From Clostridia bacterium (lineage in GTDB: Bacteria; Bacillota; Clostridia; Lachnospirales; Cellulosilyticaceae): a stretch of 64,000 bases of DNA. Location of the stretch: assembly GCA_029239755.1 (NCBI GenBank), contig JARBUI010000002.1, forward strand, positions 248,001 to 312,000, in the 5' to 3' direction. Positions within the stretch are counted from its first letter, which is position 1. Each line of letters opens with the position of its first letter. A program made the position numbers and the translations under genes. This document shows, piece by piece, positions 1 through 8,895 of this stretch. Below the pieces are notes generated by a model. It had not been told where the DNA came from, did no database searches, and saw only the letters and a program-made list of their open reading frames with translations.

Positions 1-385
1 CAAATTTAAAGTTAGGCTCATCCTTTCTGGATACCAAAAAGCTTCCATCTCTTTTGGTAACCTGCGCAAAGTTAACCGCGTAGTCTTTACTTCCTTGGTT
101 ATACACATAAATAGAAGCTTCAGGACCCATAAAGCCTATTTGGACTTCACCTGATAATAAGGCTGCCATTGTTTTATCAGCCCCTTGCGCTCCAATAAGT
201 TCTACATTTAATCCCTCATCTCCAAAAAACCCTTTTTCAAGTGCTACATATTGCGGAGCATAAAATATTGAATGCGTTACTTCTGCAACTTTAATATCTT
301 TTATTTGATTATCACTGCAGCCTGCAGAGAATACTGTAAGTATCAGCGCTGTGATAAGAGCTAATGATCTTCTTAAACCTTTCAT
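1..385 (-). CDS. ABC transporter substrate-binding lipoprotein, NMT1/SsuA type (3' end cut by window)
   Basis: The first 128 residues of an extracellular binding protein are visible; the rest lies beyond the left edge. The N-terminus is a lipoprotein signal: basic MKGLRR, a hydrophobic stretch, then a lipobox ending SAGC with the acylated Cys near residue 23. The mature part (FYAPQYVALEKGFF, then GDEGLNVEL, then a GADKTMAALLSGEVQIGF block) is the classic NMT1/SsuA/TauA/NrtA domain start. It is the last visible gene of an operon read ATPase, permease, binding protein. The family takes up sulfonates, nitrate, or thiamine-precursor pyrimidines; the ligand cannot be told from this fragment. Confidence 0.85.
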   Translation of the reverse strand, partial: MKGLRRSLALITALILTVFSAGCSDNQIKDIKVAEVTHSIFYAPQYVALEKGFFGDEGLNVELIGAQGADKTMAALLSGEVQIGFMGPEASIYVYNQGSKDYAVNFAQVTKRDGSFLVSRKDEPNFKF

Positions 386-446
386 AACCTTCACCTCATT
401 ATTAACTGGTAAATTTTTACACACCATACTATAACATATTCTTTTC

Positions 447-1274
447 TTAATATTTGGTTACCCTTTTTGCACGGTATATTTTTTCTATTCCATTTACTGC
501 CGTATACATAAGAAATGCACATACCGCAAGTACAGCAACCCCCATCATAACTAAATCCAGTCTAAAAACTTGACCGCCATATACAATAAGATAGCCTATA
601 CCGTATCTAGATACCAAAAATTCTCCTACAATAACACCTACCCACGACAGGCCTATATTAATTTTTATAATATTAATGATATTAGCTACATTTGAAGGTA
701 AAACAAGCTTGGTAAGGATTTGCGCTTTACTGGCCCCAAAACTTTGCAGCATTTTAACCTTTTCCTCATCTACATGAATAAAATAGTTATAGGCTGACAA
801 AATAGTTGTCACTATAGAAATAGTAATAGCCGTTACAACTATCCCTTGTATGCCTGCACCTGCCCAAACAATAAGTATAGGAGCTAAAGCCGTTTTAGGT
901 AGGGCATTAAGAACAACTAGTATAGGATCAAGAACCTTAGCTACAGTATCTGACCACCATAGTATAATAGCTACCATAATCCCTAATATTGTTCCTAGAG
1001 AGAATCCTAATATTGTCTCCCATACAGATATAGCAACATGCTTAAATAAGCTTCCATCGGCAATATACGTAATGAACAATTTGAAAATTTGAGATGGACT
1101 GCTTACAAGGAACGTATTGACTAGCTCATATGCTGCCATTACTTCCCACAGCAATATAAAACCAACTGATAAAAAAACTTGCCAAAATAAGATACTATAC
1201 TTTTTCTTCTGTTTTTCTTTTAAAAAATGTTTATAACCTTCACTTTTTTCAGTGTCTTTTTGTTTATTTGTCAT
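447..1274 (-). CDS. ABC transporter permease, SsuC/TauC/ThiX type
   Basis: This is a 275-residue inner-membrane permease with about six membrane helices after a cytoplasmic Lys/Glu-rich N-terminus. The EAA loop that docks the ATPase is visible around residues 170-190 (EEKVKMLQSFGASKAQ, then VLPSNVANI). Length and layout match the BPD_transp_1 permeases paired with NMT1-type binding proteins. Its start overlaps the end of the upstream ATPase gene by 11 bases, so the two are probably translationally coupled, and the binding protein follows after 61 bases. The substrate is not evident; sulfonate, nitrate or pyrimidine are the usual options for this family. Confidence 0.88.
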   Translation of the reverse strand: MTNKQKDTEKSEGYKHFLKEKQKKKYSILFWQVFLSVGFILLWEVMAAYELVNTFLVSSPSQIFKLFITYIADGSLFKHVAISVWETILGFSLGTILGIMVAIILWWSDTVAKVLDPILVVLNALPKTALAPILIVWAGAGIQGIVVTAITISIVTTILSAYNYFIHVDEEKVKMLQSFGASKAQILTKLVLPSNVANIINIIKINIGLSWVGVIVGEFLVSRYGIGYLIVYGGQVFRLDLVMMGVAVLAVCAFLMYTAVNGIEKIYRAKRVTKY

Positions 1275-2013
1275 TTATATCCAGCTCCTTCCATAAATCA
1301 TCAAAGTAGTCCTTAAATTCAGGTGACTTTCTTGCTATAAGAGGTGTTTTTTCTCCTTCGATAGTGAGTTTTATTTCATAAATATTTTTAATGGCGGCTG
1401 GTCTCATAGATAGTACTGCGACCTCATCTGCCATGGAAATTGCTTCTGCAATATCATGGGTCACTAGTATAGCCTCTTTATGCTCATTCTTGATGATTTT
1501 ATAAATATCTTCACTTACTAAAAGCCTTGTCTGATAATCAAGAGCAGAAAAAGGCTCATCTAAAAGAAGGATATCTGGATTTGTTGCCAGCGTTCTGATA
1601 AGTGCTACTCTTTGTCTCATTCCGCCTGATAATTCTTTTGGAAAGCCATTTCTAAATTCCCATAAGTCATAGGTTTTTAAAAGTCTTTCTATTTTCTTTA
1701 AAGACTCTTTATCAAGTTTTTTTTGTATCTCGAGTCCTATCGTAATGTTGTCCATAATATTTCGCCATTCAAGAAGGTGATCTCTTTGGAACATATAGCC
1801 TATTTTCCCATTTATCATTATTTCTCCGCTTGTAGGTTGTATCAAAGAGGTTAACAAGTTAAGAATAGTAGACTTACCACTTCCTGATGGCCCCAATATA
1901 GCTAGTATTTTACCTTTTTTAAGTGTTAAATTTAAATCTTTTAGTACAAGTATTTCTGAGCTTTCTGTATAAAAGCTTTTATAAACATTTTTCATCTCAA
2001 TTATATGCGTCAC
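1264..2013 (-). CDS. ABC transporter ATP-binding protein, SsuB/TauB type
   Basis: A 249-residue ABC ATPase with every key motif: Walker A GPSGSGKS near residues 41-48, Q-loop in GYMFQRDHLLEW, signature LSGGMRQRV, Walker B ILLLDEPFSALD, and the switch histidine in ILVTHDIAEA. The Q-loop and C-terminal tail are those of the nitrate/sulfonate/taurine subfamily. It powers uptake by the permease whose gene overlaps its 3' end. It is the first gene of the operon; the 240 bases upstream hold the terminator of the preceding gene and no riboswitch that I could recognise, which would have been informative about a thiamine-type substrate. Confidence 0.9.
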   Translation of the reverse strand: MTHIIEMKNVYKSFYTESSEILVLKDLNLTLKKGKILAILGPSGSGKSTILNLLTSLIQPTSGEIMINGKIGYMFQRDHLLEWRNIMDNITIGLEIQKKLDKESLKKIERLLKTYDLWEFRNGFPKELSGGMRQRVALIRTLATNPDILLLDEPFSALDYQTRLLVSEDIYKIIKNEHKEAILVTHDIAEAISMADEVAVLSMRPAAIKNIYEIKLTIEGEKTPLIARKSPEFKDYFDDLWKELDINDK

Positions 2014-2191
2014 ACACTCACCCCTATCATTTGCCTTTTTTCTAATATTTTTGGCAATTACCCTTTATACATAGTATTACAAAGAGTATGAGCAAGTGCT
2101 TGTTTACCAGCGTTTAATCTACTCATACATTCAAAATTCTTTTATCCTATCAAGAAAGCGTGCCGAGAGTCCATACATTTTATTAGATCAC

Positions 2192-2236
2192 AAAAAAGCT
2201 GAGTATAGGTCAGTACTGCGCCTAATACTCAGCTTT
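2192..2236 (-). terminator. Intrinsic terminator after the sugar ABC permease
   Basis: A 12-bp perfect stem (AAAGCTGAGTAT, 2195-2206, with its complement at 2225-2236) is followed on the minus strand by a run of T. It lies 17 bases past the stop of the MalG-type permease and closes the sugar-transport operon. Confidence 0.85.
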
Positions 2237-2252
2237 GTAATTTAAAAATAAT

Positions 2253-3086
2253 TTAACCTTTGACTGCCCCTCCTACAGTAAGAGCTTTTTCTACTTGTTC
2301 ACTAAACAACGTATAAACGAGAACAGTTGGTATACTTGCAATAACCATGGTAGCACCCATTGCGCCCCAATCCGTCGTAAATTGACCTTGGAAGAACAGT
2401 ACCCCGAGTGGCAATGTTCTCAGCTTAGCATCTATTATAAGTACGTTTGCCAGCAAAAACTCATTCCATGCTGTTAAAAAGGTGAAAATAACAAGCGTTG
2501 CAATAGCTGGTTTTACTACAGGAACAATAATTCTAAAAAAAGCTTGATAAATATTTGCTCCATCGATACAAGCTGCTTCCTCAAGTTCTACAGGTATGCC
2601 TTTAAAGAATCCATAAAATACTAGTGTTGCAAAGGATAAGTTTAATGCAGTATAAGGCAGTATCAAAGAAGAATAATGACCCATCAGATGCAGCTCTTTT
2701 ACAATCTTTGCAACAGGTATAAGTACTGCCTGAACAGGTATAAACATTCCTAGAGCCATATAGATTCTAGCTATCTCGCTTCCTTTCCATTTCATACGAG
2801 AGGTAGCATAGGAAAATAATAAGGCACAACTTACAGTCAATATAACTGTTGCTACAGCTACAATAAGACTATTAATAAAATATTTAGGTACATTATATTG
2901 AGTCCATGCCTTTATATAGTTTTCTACCCTTAAAACAGTTGGAAATCCAAATGGATTACTAACAAAAATTTCTTCATTATTTTTAAAAGAATAAAATACC
3001 ATCCATATTAGCGGGTATAGAGAAATCATTGCATAGATCCACAAAAAGCTTTTAAATATTAGGTCTCCAATTTTTATCTTTTTCAT
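2253..3086 (-). CDS. Sugar ABC transporter permease, MalG/UgpE type
   Basis: A 277-residue membrane permease of the carbohydrate ABC family (CUT1). Six membrane helices are visible and the EAA motif is in the stretch VELEEAACIDGANIYQAFF near residues 185-203. The C-terminal ending VGGAVKG is typical of MalG-like subunits. It forms the channel with the MalF-type partner encoded 13 bases upstream. The operon (binding protein, MalF, MalG) has no own ATPase, which is normal for CUT1 systems of Clostridia that borrow a shared MsmK-like ATPase encoded elsewhere. From the neighbouring galactosidases the substrate is probably an alpha- or beta-galactoside. Confidence 0.92.
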   Translation of the reverse strand: MKKIKIGDLIFKSFLWIYAMISLYPLIWMVFYSFKNNEEIFVSNPFGFPTVLRVENYIKAWTQYNVPKYFINSLIVAVATVILTVSCALLFSYATSRMKWKGSEIARIYMALGMFIPVQAVLIPVAKIVKELHLMGHYSSLILPYTALNLSFATLVFYGFFKGIPVELEEAACIDGANIYQAFFRIIVPVVKPAIATLVIFTFLTAWNEFLLANVLIIDAKLRTLPLGVLFFQGQFTTDWGAMGATMVIASIPTVLVYTLFSEQVEKALTVGGAVKG

Positions 3087-3099
3087 CTCTATCCCTCCT

Positions 3100-3981
3100 T
3101 TAATTCATCTGTGCATCTTGTTTAAAAAGTTTATTAATAACTATAATAGCTATTAAACATTCTAATACTAAGACTGTTGCTGCAGCTAAACCATAGCCAA
3201 ATTCTCCGCTTTTAAAAGCCGATGTATACATTAAGTAAGTAAGTGTATAAGTAGAATTTCCTGGCCCTCCGCCTGTCATAATAAACATTTCCGTAAAGGC
3301 TTTGATCCCTCCCGTTACTGACAGAATCAAGCAGAATTTATATGTTTCTGCAAGAAGTGGTATAGTAATCTTTGTATGAGCCTTAAAATCACTCGCCCCA
3401 TCTATTTGTGCTGCCTCATAATAGGAGTTTGGAATAGACTTAATCCCTGCTAGTATAAGTGCAAATACATATCCCATCCACTGCCATGCGTTAACAACTG
3501 CTATAGCCATAATAGCCTTATTTCTATCTGAAAGCCAGTTCTGTCTATAGTCACTTCCTATAGCTTCAAAAAACTTATTTAATAACCCTGTATCGGCATT
3601 GTAAATCGACAACCATAACTGACAAACTACTGTAACAGATAAAACAACGGGTATAAAATAGGCAATTCTAAAAAATCTTCTTCCCTTTATTTTGCTATTT
3701 GCTACCGCTATAGCAAAAAATGTTGCTAGTACTATTTGAAGTACTGTAATAATGGCTGCAAAGATAAATCCATTCTTATTTGCAATATAAAATGCTTTAT
3801 CGTCGAATAAACGTATGTAGTTATCTATCCCAATAAACAGTCCTTCACTTAAGCCATCCCACTCGAAAAAGCTATTCCAAAAAACCTGTAAAATAGGGAT
3901 AAAGATCATAACAGTGAAAATGAGTAATGCCGGTAAAGTAAAAACAGTTATAGCTACCTTATCACTGAAAAATTTCTTCAT
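3100..3981 (-). CDS. Sugar ABC transporter permease, MalF/UgpA type
   Basis: A 293-residue CUT1 permease with six membrane helices; the EAA loop reads SYYEAAQIDGASDFKAHTKI near residues 187-206, followed by a GGIKAFTEMFIMTGGGPGNS segment diagnostic of MalF/UgpA subunits. It partners the MalG-type protein encoded 13 bases downstream and receives sugar from the binding lipoprotein encoded 69 bases upstream. It is most likely part of an oligosaccharide importer for the galactosidases further right. Confidence 0.92.
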   Translation of the reverse strand: MKKFFSDKVAITVFTLPALLIFTVMIFIPILQVFWNSFFEWDGLSEGLFIGIDNYIRLFDDKAFYIANKNGFIFAAIITVLQIVLATFFAIAVANSKIKGRRFFRIAYFIPVVLSVTVVCQLWLSIYNADTGLLNKFFEAIGSDYRQNWLSDRNKAIMAIAVVNAWQWMGYVFALILAGIKSIPNSYYEAAQIDGASDFKAHTKITIPLLAETYKFCLILSVTGGIKAFTEMFIMTGGGPGNSTYTLTYLMYTSAFKSGEFGYGLAAATVLVLECLIAIIVINKLFKQDAQMN

Positions 3982-4050
3982 CTTTATTTTCCTTTCTCTA
4001 TAAAAAAAGTCCTTGCAATTTATTTAAAAAGAAGGACTTTTTATTGCTGA

Positions 4051-5409
4051 TTACTTATTTGTTCTATCTATTACTTTATCTATTTCTTGAATAAACTCTT
4101 CTGCAGTGTATTGAGGTGTACATAAAAATTGTGTTTGTTCTTCAATAGATTTCTTAAGAGGCTGATTGCTTAGTCCCCATGCAAACTTAGTTGTTGATGT
4201 GATATTTGGAATTTCTTTTGCAAGTCTCTCCATCATTGGGGAAAATGGCTTTTCTGGTGTGATACTTGCATCAACTTTAAGTGCTAACATTGGATTTGAT
4301 CTTAATTTATATTTTGCCTCACAATACTTTTCAGAAATAAAAGCCGCAACTTCAGCTGCTAATTCTTTATTAGGAGAATTTGGGTTAACTGCATAACCAC
4401 CTGGTGCACCTCCGCCTGCCCAAACCGTTTTGCTGGCTTCATAGCTTGCTTCATCTGCTGCTGGATAGTACATCCAATCTGCTTTATCTCCTAGTTTTTG
4501 TGTCGATGCTTCAATTTCCCACTGGCCATTTAAGAACATAGCGGCTTTTCCTTCATAGAAAAGAGCTGCTGCCTGGTCATAATTAAGGTTTGTAACCCCG
4601 TCTGGAAGTAATCCTGCTTTAACTAATTCATTAAGCTTTTTTGCAGCTGATGTATAGGCTTCATCAGATGCCTTTCCTTGTCCCTTATCTAGTTTATCAA
4701 TACCGCCAGCATCATATCTTACAGCAATAGCATCATACAGCGCCGTTGTAATCCATCCTTCTTTAGCAAACACAGACATAGGAATAACGTCATTTTCTTT
4801 AAATACCTTTACAGCTTCTAATAACTCATCATATGTTTTTGGTACTTCTACATTATATTTTTCGAATAACTCTTTGTTATAGTACCATACCACAAGTTCA
4901 TTTCCTGCATAAGGGAAGGCATAAATATTACCGTCTTCATTATAAAGATTAACCTTTGAACCCTCATGTACTTTATCAATAAATCCTGACTTTTGTGCCG
5001 CGTCATTAAGAACCATAATGTTACCTGATTTTTTGAAAGTCTCAATTTGAGATAATCCAACTTGGAATATATCTGGCAAGTTGCCAGTTGCAGCATAGGT
5101 TTGTAACTTTTGGCCATCATCTTGTGCCTGAATATCAAGTTCCAGCTTAACATTTGGATAAGCTTTTGCTAATTCTTGTACTGCATAATCATAGGGTATT
5201 TTTGTATCATCATCTGAATATTGAGCATAAATCTTAAGTGTCACAGGTTCATTTGTTTTTTCTGGGGCTTCTGCTGGAGTTTCTGCAACTGCCTTTGGTT
5301 CATCTGCTGGTTTGCTTGTTTCAGCTGGTTTAGCAGCGCATCCAGCTAATACACCCATTCCAAGTGCTACTCCCATTGTTAATGACATCAATTTTTTAGC
5401 ATATTTCAT
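4051..5409 (-). CDS. Sugar ABC transporter substrate-binding lipoprotein
   Basis: A 452-residue extracytoplasmic solute-binding protein of family 1 (SBP_bac_1). The signal peptide ends in the lipobox LAGC with Cys near residue 24, followed by a Pro/Glu/Lys-rich linker of about 30 residues that tethers the domain to the membrane. The body shows the family patterns DIFQVGLSQIETFKKSG and YYNKELFEKYNVEVPKTYDELLEA, and an aromatic-rich binding region. It is first in the operon with the two permeases. The regulator pair YesN/YesM lies directly upstream, a layout in which the two-component system usually senses the sugar and induces the transporter. Confidence 0.92.
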   Translation of the reverse strand: MKYAKKLMSLTMGVALGMGVLAGCAAKPAETSKPADEPKAVAETPAEAPEKTNEPVTLKIYAQYSDDDTKIPYDYAVQELAKAYPNVKLELDIQAQDDGQKLQTYAATGNLPDIFQVGLSQIETFKKSGNIMVLNDAAQKSGFIDKVHEGSKVNLYNEDGNIYAFPYAGNELVVWYYNKELFEKYNVEVPKTYDELLEAVKVFKENDVIPMSVFAKEGWITTALYDAIAVRYDAGGIDKLDKGQGKASDEAYTSAAKKLNELVKAGLLPDGVTNLNYDQAAALFYEGKAAMFLNGQWEIEASTQKLGDKADWMYYPAADEASYEASKTVWAGGGAPGGYAVNPNSPNKELAAEVAAFISEKYCEAKYKLRSNPMLALKVDASITPEKPFSPMMERLAKEIPNITSTTKFAWGLSNQPLKKSIEEQTQFLCTPQYTAEEFIQEIDKVIDRTNK

Positions 5410-5540
5410 TTTATTTCCCCCTAGGTATTTAAAATAGTATTGATATCTTTATGTTATATTTTTAGGCTATTATTAACAATGTAAAATTCAAAACAGATTA
5501 GTAAAAAACAAAATTTATATAGTTTTACATTCCATTTTTA

Positions 5541-7088
5541 TCAATATTTATGCAAAAGAATACCACTTGGAGAAATGCCATAGTATTTTTTAAAACATTT
5601 ACTAAAATAGCTAGGCTCACTATAACCAACCATTTCCGAAATAGCAGTCAACTTATATTCATTATTAATAATAAGCTCCTTAGCTTTCTCCATTCGAATC
5701 TTAGTTAAAAATTCAGTAATCGTCATATTCATCTCACCTTTAAACATCCTTCTTAAATAAGTTTGATTAACAAGTAAGTGTCTTGATATATGTTCTATAG
5801 TAAGATCTGGATCTCCATAATGTTCTTCTACATATTTTTTTGCATCTTCTGCGACAAGATAGGCTTTAGTATCCATATTTTCCATTTGATAATTAATAGC
5901 CCTTTTGTAGCAATCTAGTATAAAGCTTCTTTTATTGCTGTTATCACTGCTTTTATTTAATAACTCATAGGGCCTAAACTCAGTTCCAAAAACATCGTCA
6001 ATATTTCTTCCTAATTTAACGATGAAAGAAAGTAACAAACTTAATAGACTCATATACATCATGGACACTAATTCACTTTTTAAGCTTTCTTCAATATCCT
6101 CTAATTCCTTAATAATGATGTTCTCAATGTTATTATAGTGAAGTATTTCAAGATTTTTATTAATACTTTCTATGACATCCCACGAATAAAATCTATTAGT
6201 TCCTAATACCTCTACTTTTTTATAATCAAATATTTTATTTTTTTTATCTTTATATTGATTACTCAGCGCTTGAAGACTTTCATGATAAGCCTTTTTTATG
6301 TGTTCAGTCTTATAGCAATAATCGCTGATACCTATCATAATATCAAATTTCAGGTGTTCTTTAGCTAATTTAATTAAATCCTCTAACTCATAACCTCTAT
6401 AGTCCATTAATTGCTTCTTATCCTCAAAACTTAATAAAACAACAATATTCCCCTCAAAATCTTTAAATACTTCTGTTTTCCCATCTATTTCTATCATACT
6501 TCTAAGCATATGAATAATGATTTCCTCCCAGTTAAAAATATCTTCTACTCTGCTAGGATCTTCATATTTTTTTATCTCAATAGTACACACTAAAAAAAAC
6601 TCTGAGCCAAATGTCAGGCGGCTTGCCATATTATTTGTATAAATGAGCTTTCTAAGCTCTATTTCTCTTTTCTCCATACTTATTTTATTTTTTTCTATCT
6701 GTATTTCGAGTGCTTTATTAATATTGTCCTGAAGCTTTAATAAGGTTAGAACTAATTCTTCCTTTTCAAAAGGTTTTACAATGTAATCACACACTCCTAA
6801 TTTTAAGGCTTTTCTTGCATATTCAAATTCACTATTTCCTGTTATAAGTACAATGGCTACATCTGGATATTGTTCAAGTAGTCTTTCCGCTAACTCTAGT
6901 CCATCTATGTAAGGCATTGTAATATCTGTCAGCACAATATCAGGATAATAATTGTTAAATTGATCCAGAGCATCCTTCCCATGTTTTGCCTCATAACAAA
7001 TTTCAAATCCATATAGGTTCCAGTTAATACAATTCACTAAATAGTCTCTAAAAATTGGCATATCGTCTACAATCATTATTTTTATCAT
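5541..7088 (-). CDS. Response regulator, YesN type (receiver plus AraC HTH)
   Basis: A 515-residue transcription regulator. Residues 1-125 are a receiver domain with the acidic pair in MIVDD, the phospho-acceptor Asp in VLTDITMPY near residue 56, and the conserved Lys in YIVKPFEKEEL. A long middle region of unknown fold is followed by a C-terminal AraC/XylS double HTH (about residues 415-515) with the familiar LLVNQTYLRRMFK and GYSEPSYFSKCFKKYYGISP segments. It is encoded 4 bases after the partner kinase and immediately upstream of the sugar transporter, which it probably activates. Confidence 0.92.
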   Translation of the reverse strand: MIKIMIVDDMPIFRDYLVNCINWNLYGFEICYEAKHGKDALDQFNNYYPDIVLTDITMPYIDGLELAERLLEQYPDVAIVLITGNSEFEYARKALKLGVCDYIVKPFEKEELVLTLLKLQDNINKALEIQIEKNKISMEKREIELRKLIYTNNMASRLTFGSEFFLVCTIEIKKYEDPSRVEDIFNWEEIIIHMLRSMIEIDGKTEVFKDFEGNIVVLLSFEDKKQLMDYRGYELEDLIKLAKEHLKFDIMIGISDYCYKTEHIKKAYHESLQALSNQYKDKKNKIFDYKKVEVLGTNRFYSWDVIESINKNLEILHYNNIENIIIKELEDIEESLKSELVSMMYMSLLSLLLSFIVKLGRNIDDVFGTEFRPYELLNKSSDNSNKRSFILDCYKRAINYQMENMDTKAYLVAEDAKKYVEEHYGDPDLTIEHISRHLLVNQTYLRRMFKGEMNMTITEFLTKIRMEKAKELIINNEYKLTAISEMVGYSEPSYFSKCFKKYYGISPSGILLHKY

Positions 7089-7092
7089 CCAA

Positions 7093-8832
7093 CTACCCCT
7101 TTGGAAGAAGTATTTTTATTTCTGTACCTTCACCGTAAATGCTCTTGAACTCTAGGCCATATTGATCTCCAAAAAACAGTTTCATTCTATGGTCTACACT
7201 ATATATTCCAAAATGATTTTGAGGGTTTACTTTTAAGTCCAGTATCCTATCTAGTTCCTCTTCTTTTATTCCTATTCCATTATCTTCTACGATGATTTCT
7301 ATATGTTCATCATTAACCTTCCCTGTGATTAAAATTTTCCCTAGCTGGTCTTTGTACTTCAGTCCATGATAAATAGCATTTTCAACAAGTGGCTGCAAGG
7401 TCAGTTTAAGTATAGGCTGACACAGGATCTCTTCCGGAACAGAAATCTCATATTCAAACAAATTAGAGTACCTTATCTTTTGTAATTCTAAATAATCTGT
7501 TACTATTTTGATTTCTTCTTTTATGTCAATAATTTCTTTCCTATCCGACAAAGACCTCCTATAATAATCTGCAAGCTTCTTAGCAGCTCTTTGAGCTTCT
7601 TTACTTTTTCCCATCTCAGAAAGTTTGATAATAATATCTAAAGTGTTATACAAAAAATGAGGTTTAACTTGTTGTTGGATAAGCGACAATTCATACTCTC
7701 TTTTTTTCTTTTCTTCCTTTTCGACCTTATCTAATAATTCCGTGATTCTTTGAGACATATAATTAAAGCTATTGCCTAATTGTCCAATTTCATCCTTAAC
7801 CTTTAGTTTAAATCGAAAGTCAAGATTACCTTCTGCTATTTTTTCTGCCCCTTCTTTTAACCTAACAATAGGCTTTGTAATCATATTTGTTAAAGTTAGA
7901 GAAAGAATCGTATTTAGAATAACAAAGCTTGCTGCAATAATAAGAATTAAAATGACTCTGCTTTTTTCATCCATATTAAAGGTATTTAAATCTGTTATAC
8001 CTATAATGTCCCAGCCATAATCTCTTATCTCATATTGTGTGGCAAGATACTTGGTATCTCTTTGCTTAATAATTTGAGAGTTTCTTTTTTTACTTACCCA
8101 ATCTAATATATCTATTTTATCAGTATAGGCCAGTTCTTTTTTCGTAGTAATAATGTTTCCATTGCCATCTATCAAATAGTAGTCTATTAATTGTCCGTTA
8201 AGATGCTTTGTTATTTCATTCATATTTATATTGATAAAAAGATACCCCAGCGTCTCTCCCGTTGTTATTTGCCAAACTTTTTTCCCAAGAGTTAAGACTT
8301 TTTTATTTTCATCTGTTATTAAAAAATTTCGTTTTTCACTGCTGAACCAAATAGATTTACCTGCTGATGTTTTAAGCTGCTTCATATAGAGAGAATCTGC
8401 AATGAGCTCATGATTTTTTAGCAGCATAAAGTTGGAATAATAGAATCTATCTTTTATATCTATATAGGCTATAGATTCTATTTCTTTAAAAATAACCTTT
8501 GCTGAATTAAGTTCGTTTTTAATTAATGCATCTCTTGTTAACCCACTCAGCTCATTTGACCCTTGATAATTGGTTTCAATAATACGATTAATATTCACCG
8601 TTAAGTAGTTAGAACAGTTTTCTGAATCAGTAAGGACTCTGCTTATACGGTCTGCTATAATGCGATTACTATCTTCTATATTTCTTTGAGTCCGTTTAAT
8701 CATTCCTTCATCATAAATATTTTTGATAATACCTGAGAAAATGAGAAGAGGAAGTATAGATAACGGAAGCATAATAGCAATAAGCTTTTTCTTAATAGAT
8801 CTTTTATTATTATTTAATAATTGCCCTACCAT
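7093..8832 (-). CDS. Sensor histidine kinase, YesM type
   Basis: A 579-residue membrane kinase. A membrane helix near residues 18-36, an extracellular sensor of about 250 residues, and a second helix near 293-315 lead to a HAMP domain (TNMITKPIVRLKEGAEKIAEG region) and then the His_kinase domain with LIQQQVKPHFLYNTLD, where the His is the phosphorylation site. The HATPase region has N-box LVENAIYHGLKY and G-box DNGIGI. This is the standard YesM class that senses extracellular carbohydrate. The gene precedes yesN with a 4-base gap. A clear AAGGAG site precedes the chosen ATG. Confidence 0.92.
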   Translation of the reverse strand: MVGQLLNNNKRSIKKKLIAIMLPLSILPLLIFSGIIKNIYDEGMIKRTQRNIEDSNRIIADRISRVLTDSENCSNYLTVNINRIIETNYQGSNELSGLTRDALIKNELNSAKVIFKEIESIAYIDIKDRFYYSNFMLLKNHELIADSLYMKQLKTSAGKSIWFSSEKRNFLITDENKKVLTLGKKVWQITTGETLGYLFININMNEITKHLNGQLIDYYLIDGNGNIITTKKELAYTDKIDILDWVSKKRNSQIIKQRDTKYLATQYEIRDYGWDIIGITDLNTFNMDEKSRVILILIIAASFVILNTILSLTLTNMITKPIVRLKEGAEKIAEGNLDFRFKLKVKDEIGQLGNSFNYMSQRITELLDKVEKEEKKKREYELSLIQQQVKPHFLYNTLDIIIKLSEMGKSKEAQRAAKKLADYYRRSLSDRKEIIDIKEEIKIVTDYLELQKIRYSNLFEYEISVPEEILCQPILKLTLQPLVENAIYHGLKYKDQLGKILITGKVNDEHIEIIVEDNGIGIKEEELDRILDLKVNPQNHFGIYSVDHRMKLFFGDQYGLEFKSIYGEGTEIKILLPKG

Positions 8833-8895
8833 CTGTCACTTCTCCTTAATACCTTATTTATCGTATATCCCATAGAGGATATAGAAAGCAAATAA

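Noticed and set aside
447-1274. Naming the transporter as sulfonate-specific ssuABC
   Set aside because: The family covers nitrate, sulfonate, taurine and pyrimidine ligands; no neighbouring sulfonatase or thiamine gene decides it.
2014-2190. Riboswitch (for example TPP) before the NMT1-type transporter operon
   Set aside because: No conserved riboswitch core could be recognised on the minus strand in this gap.
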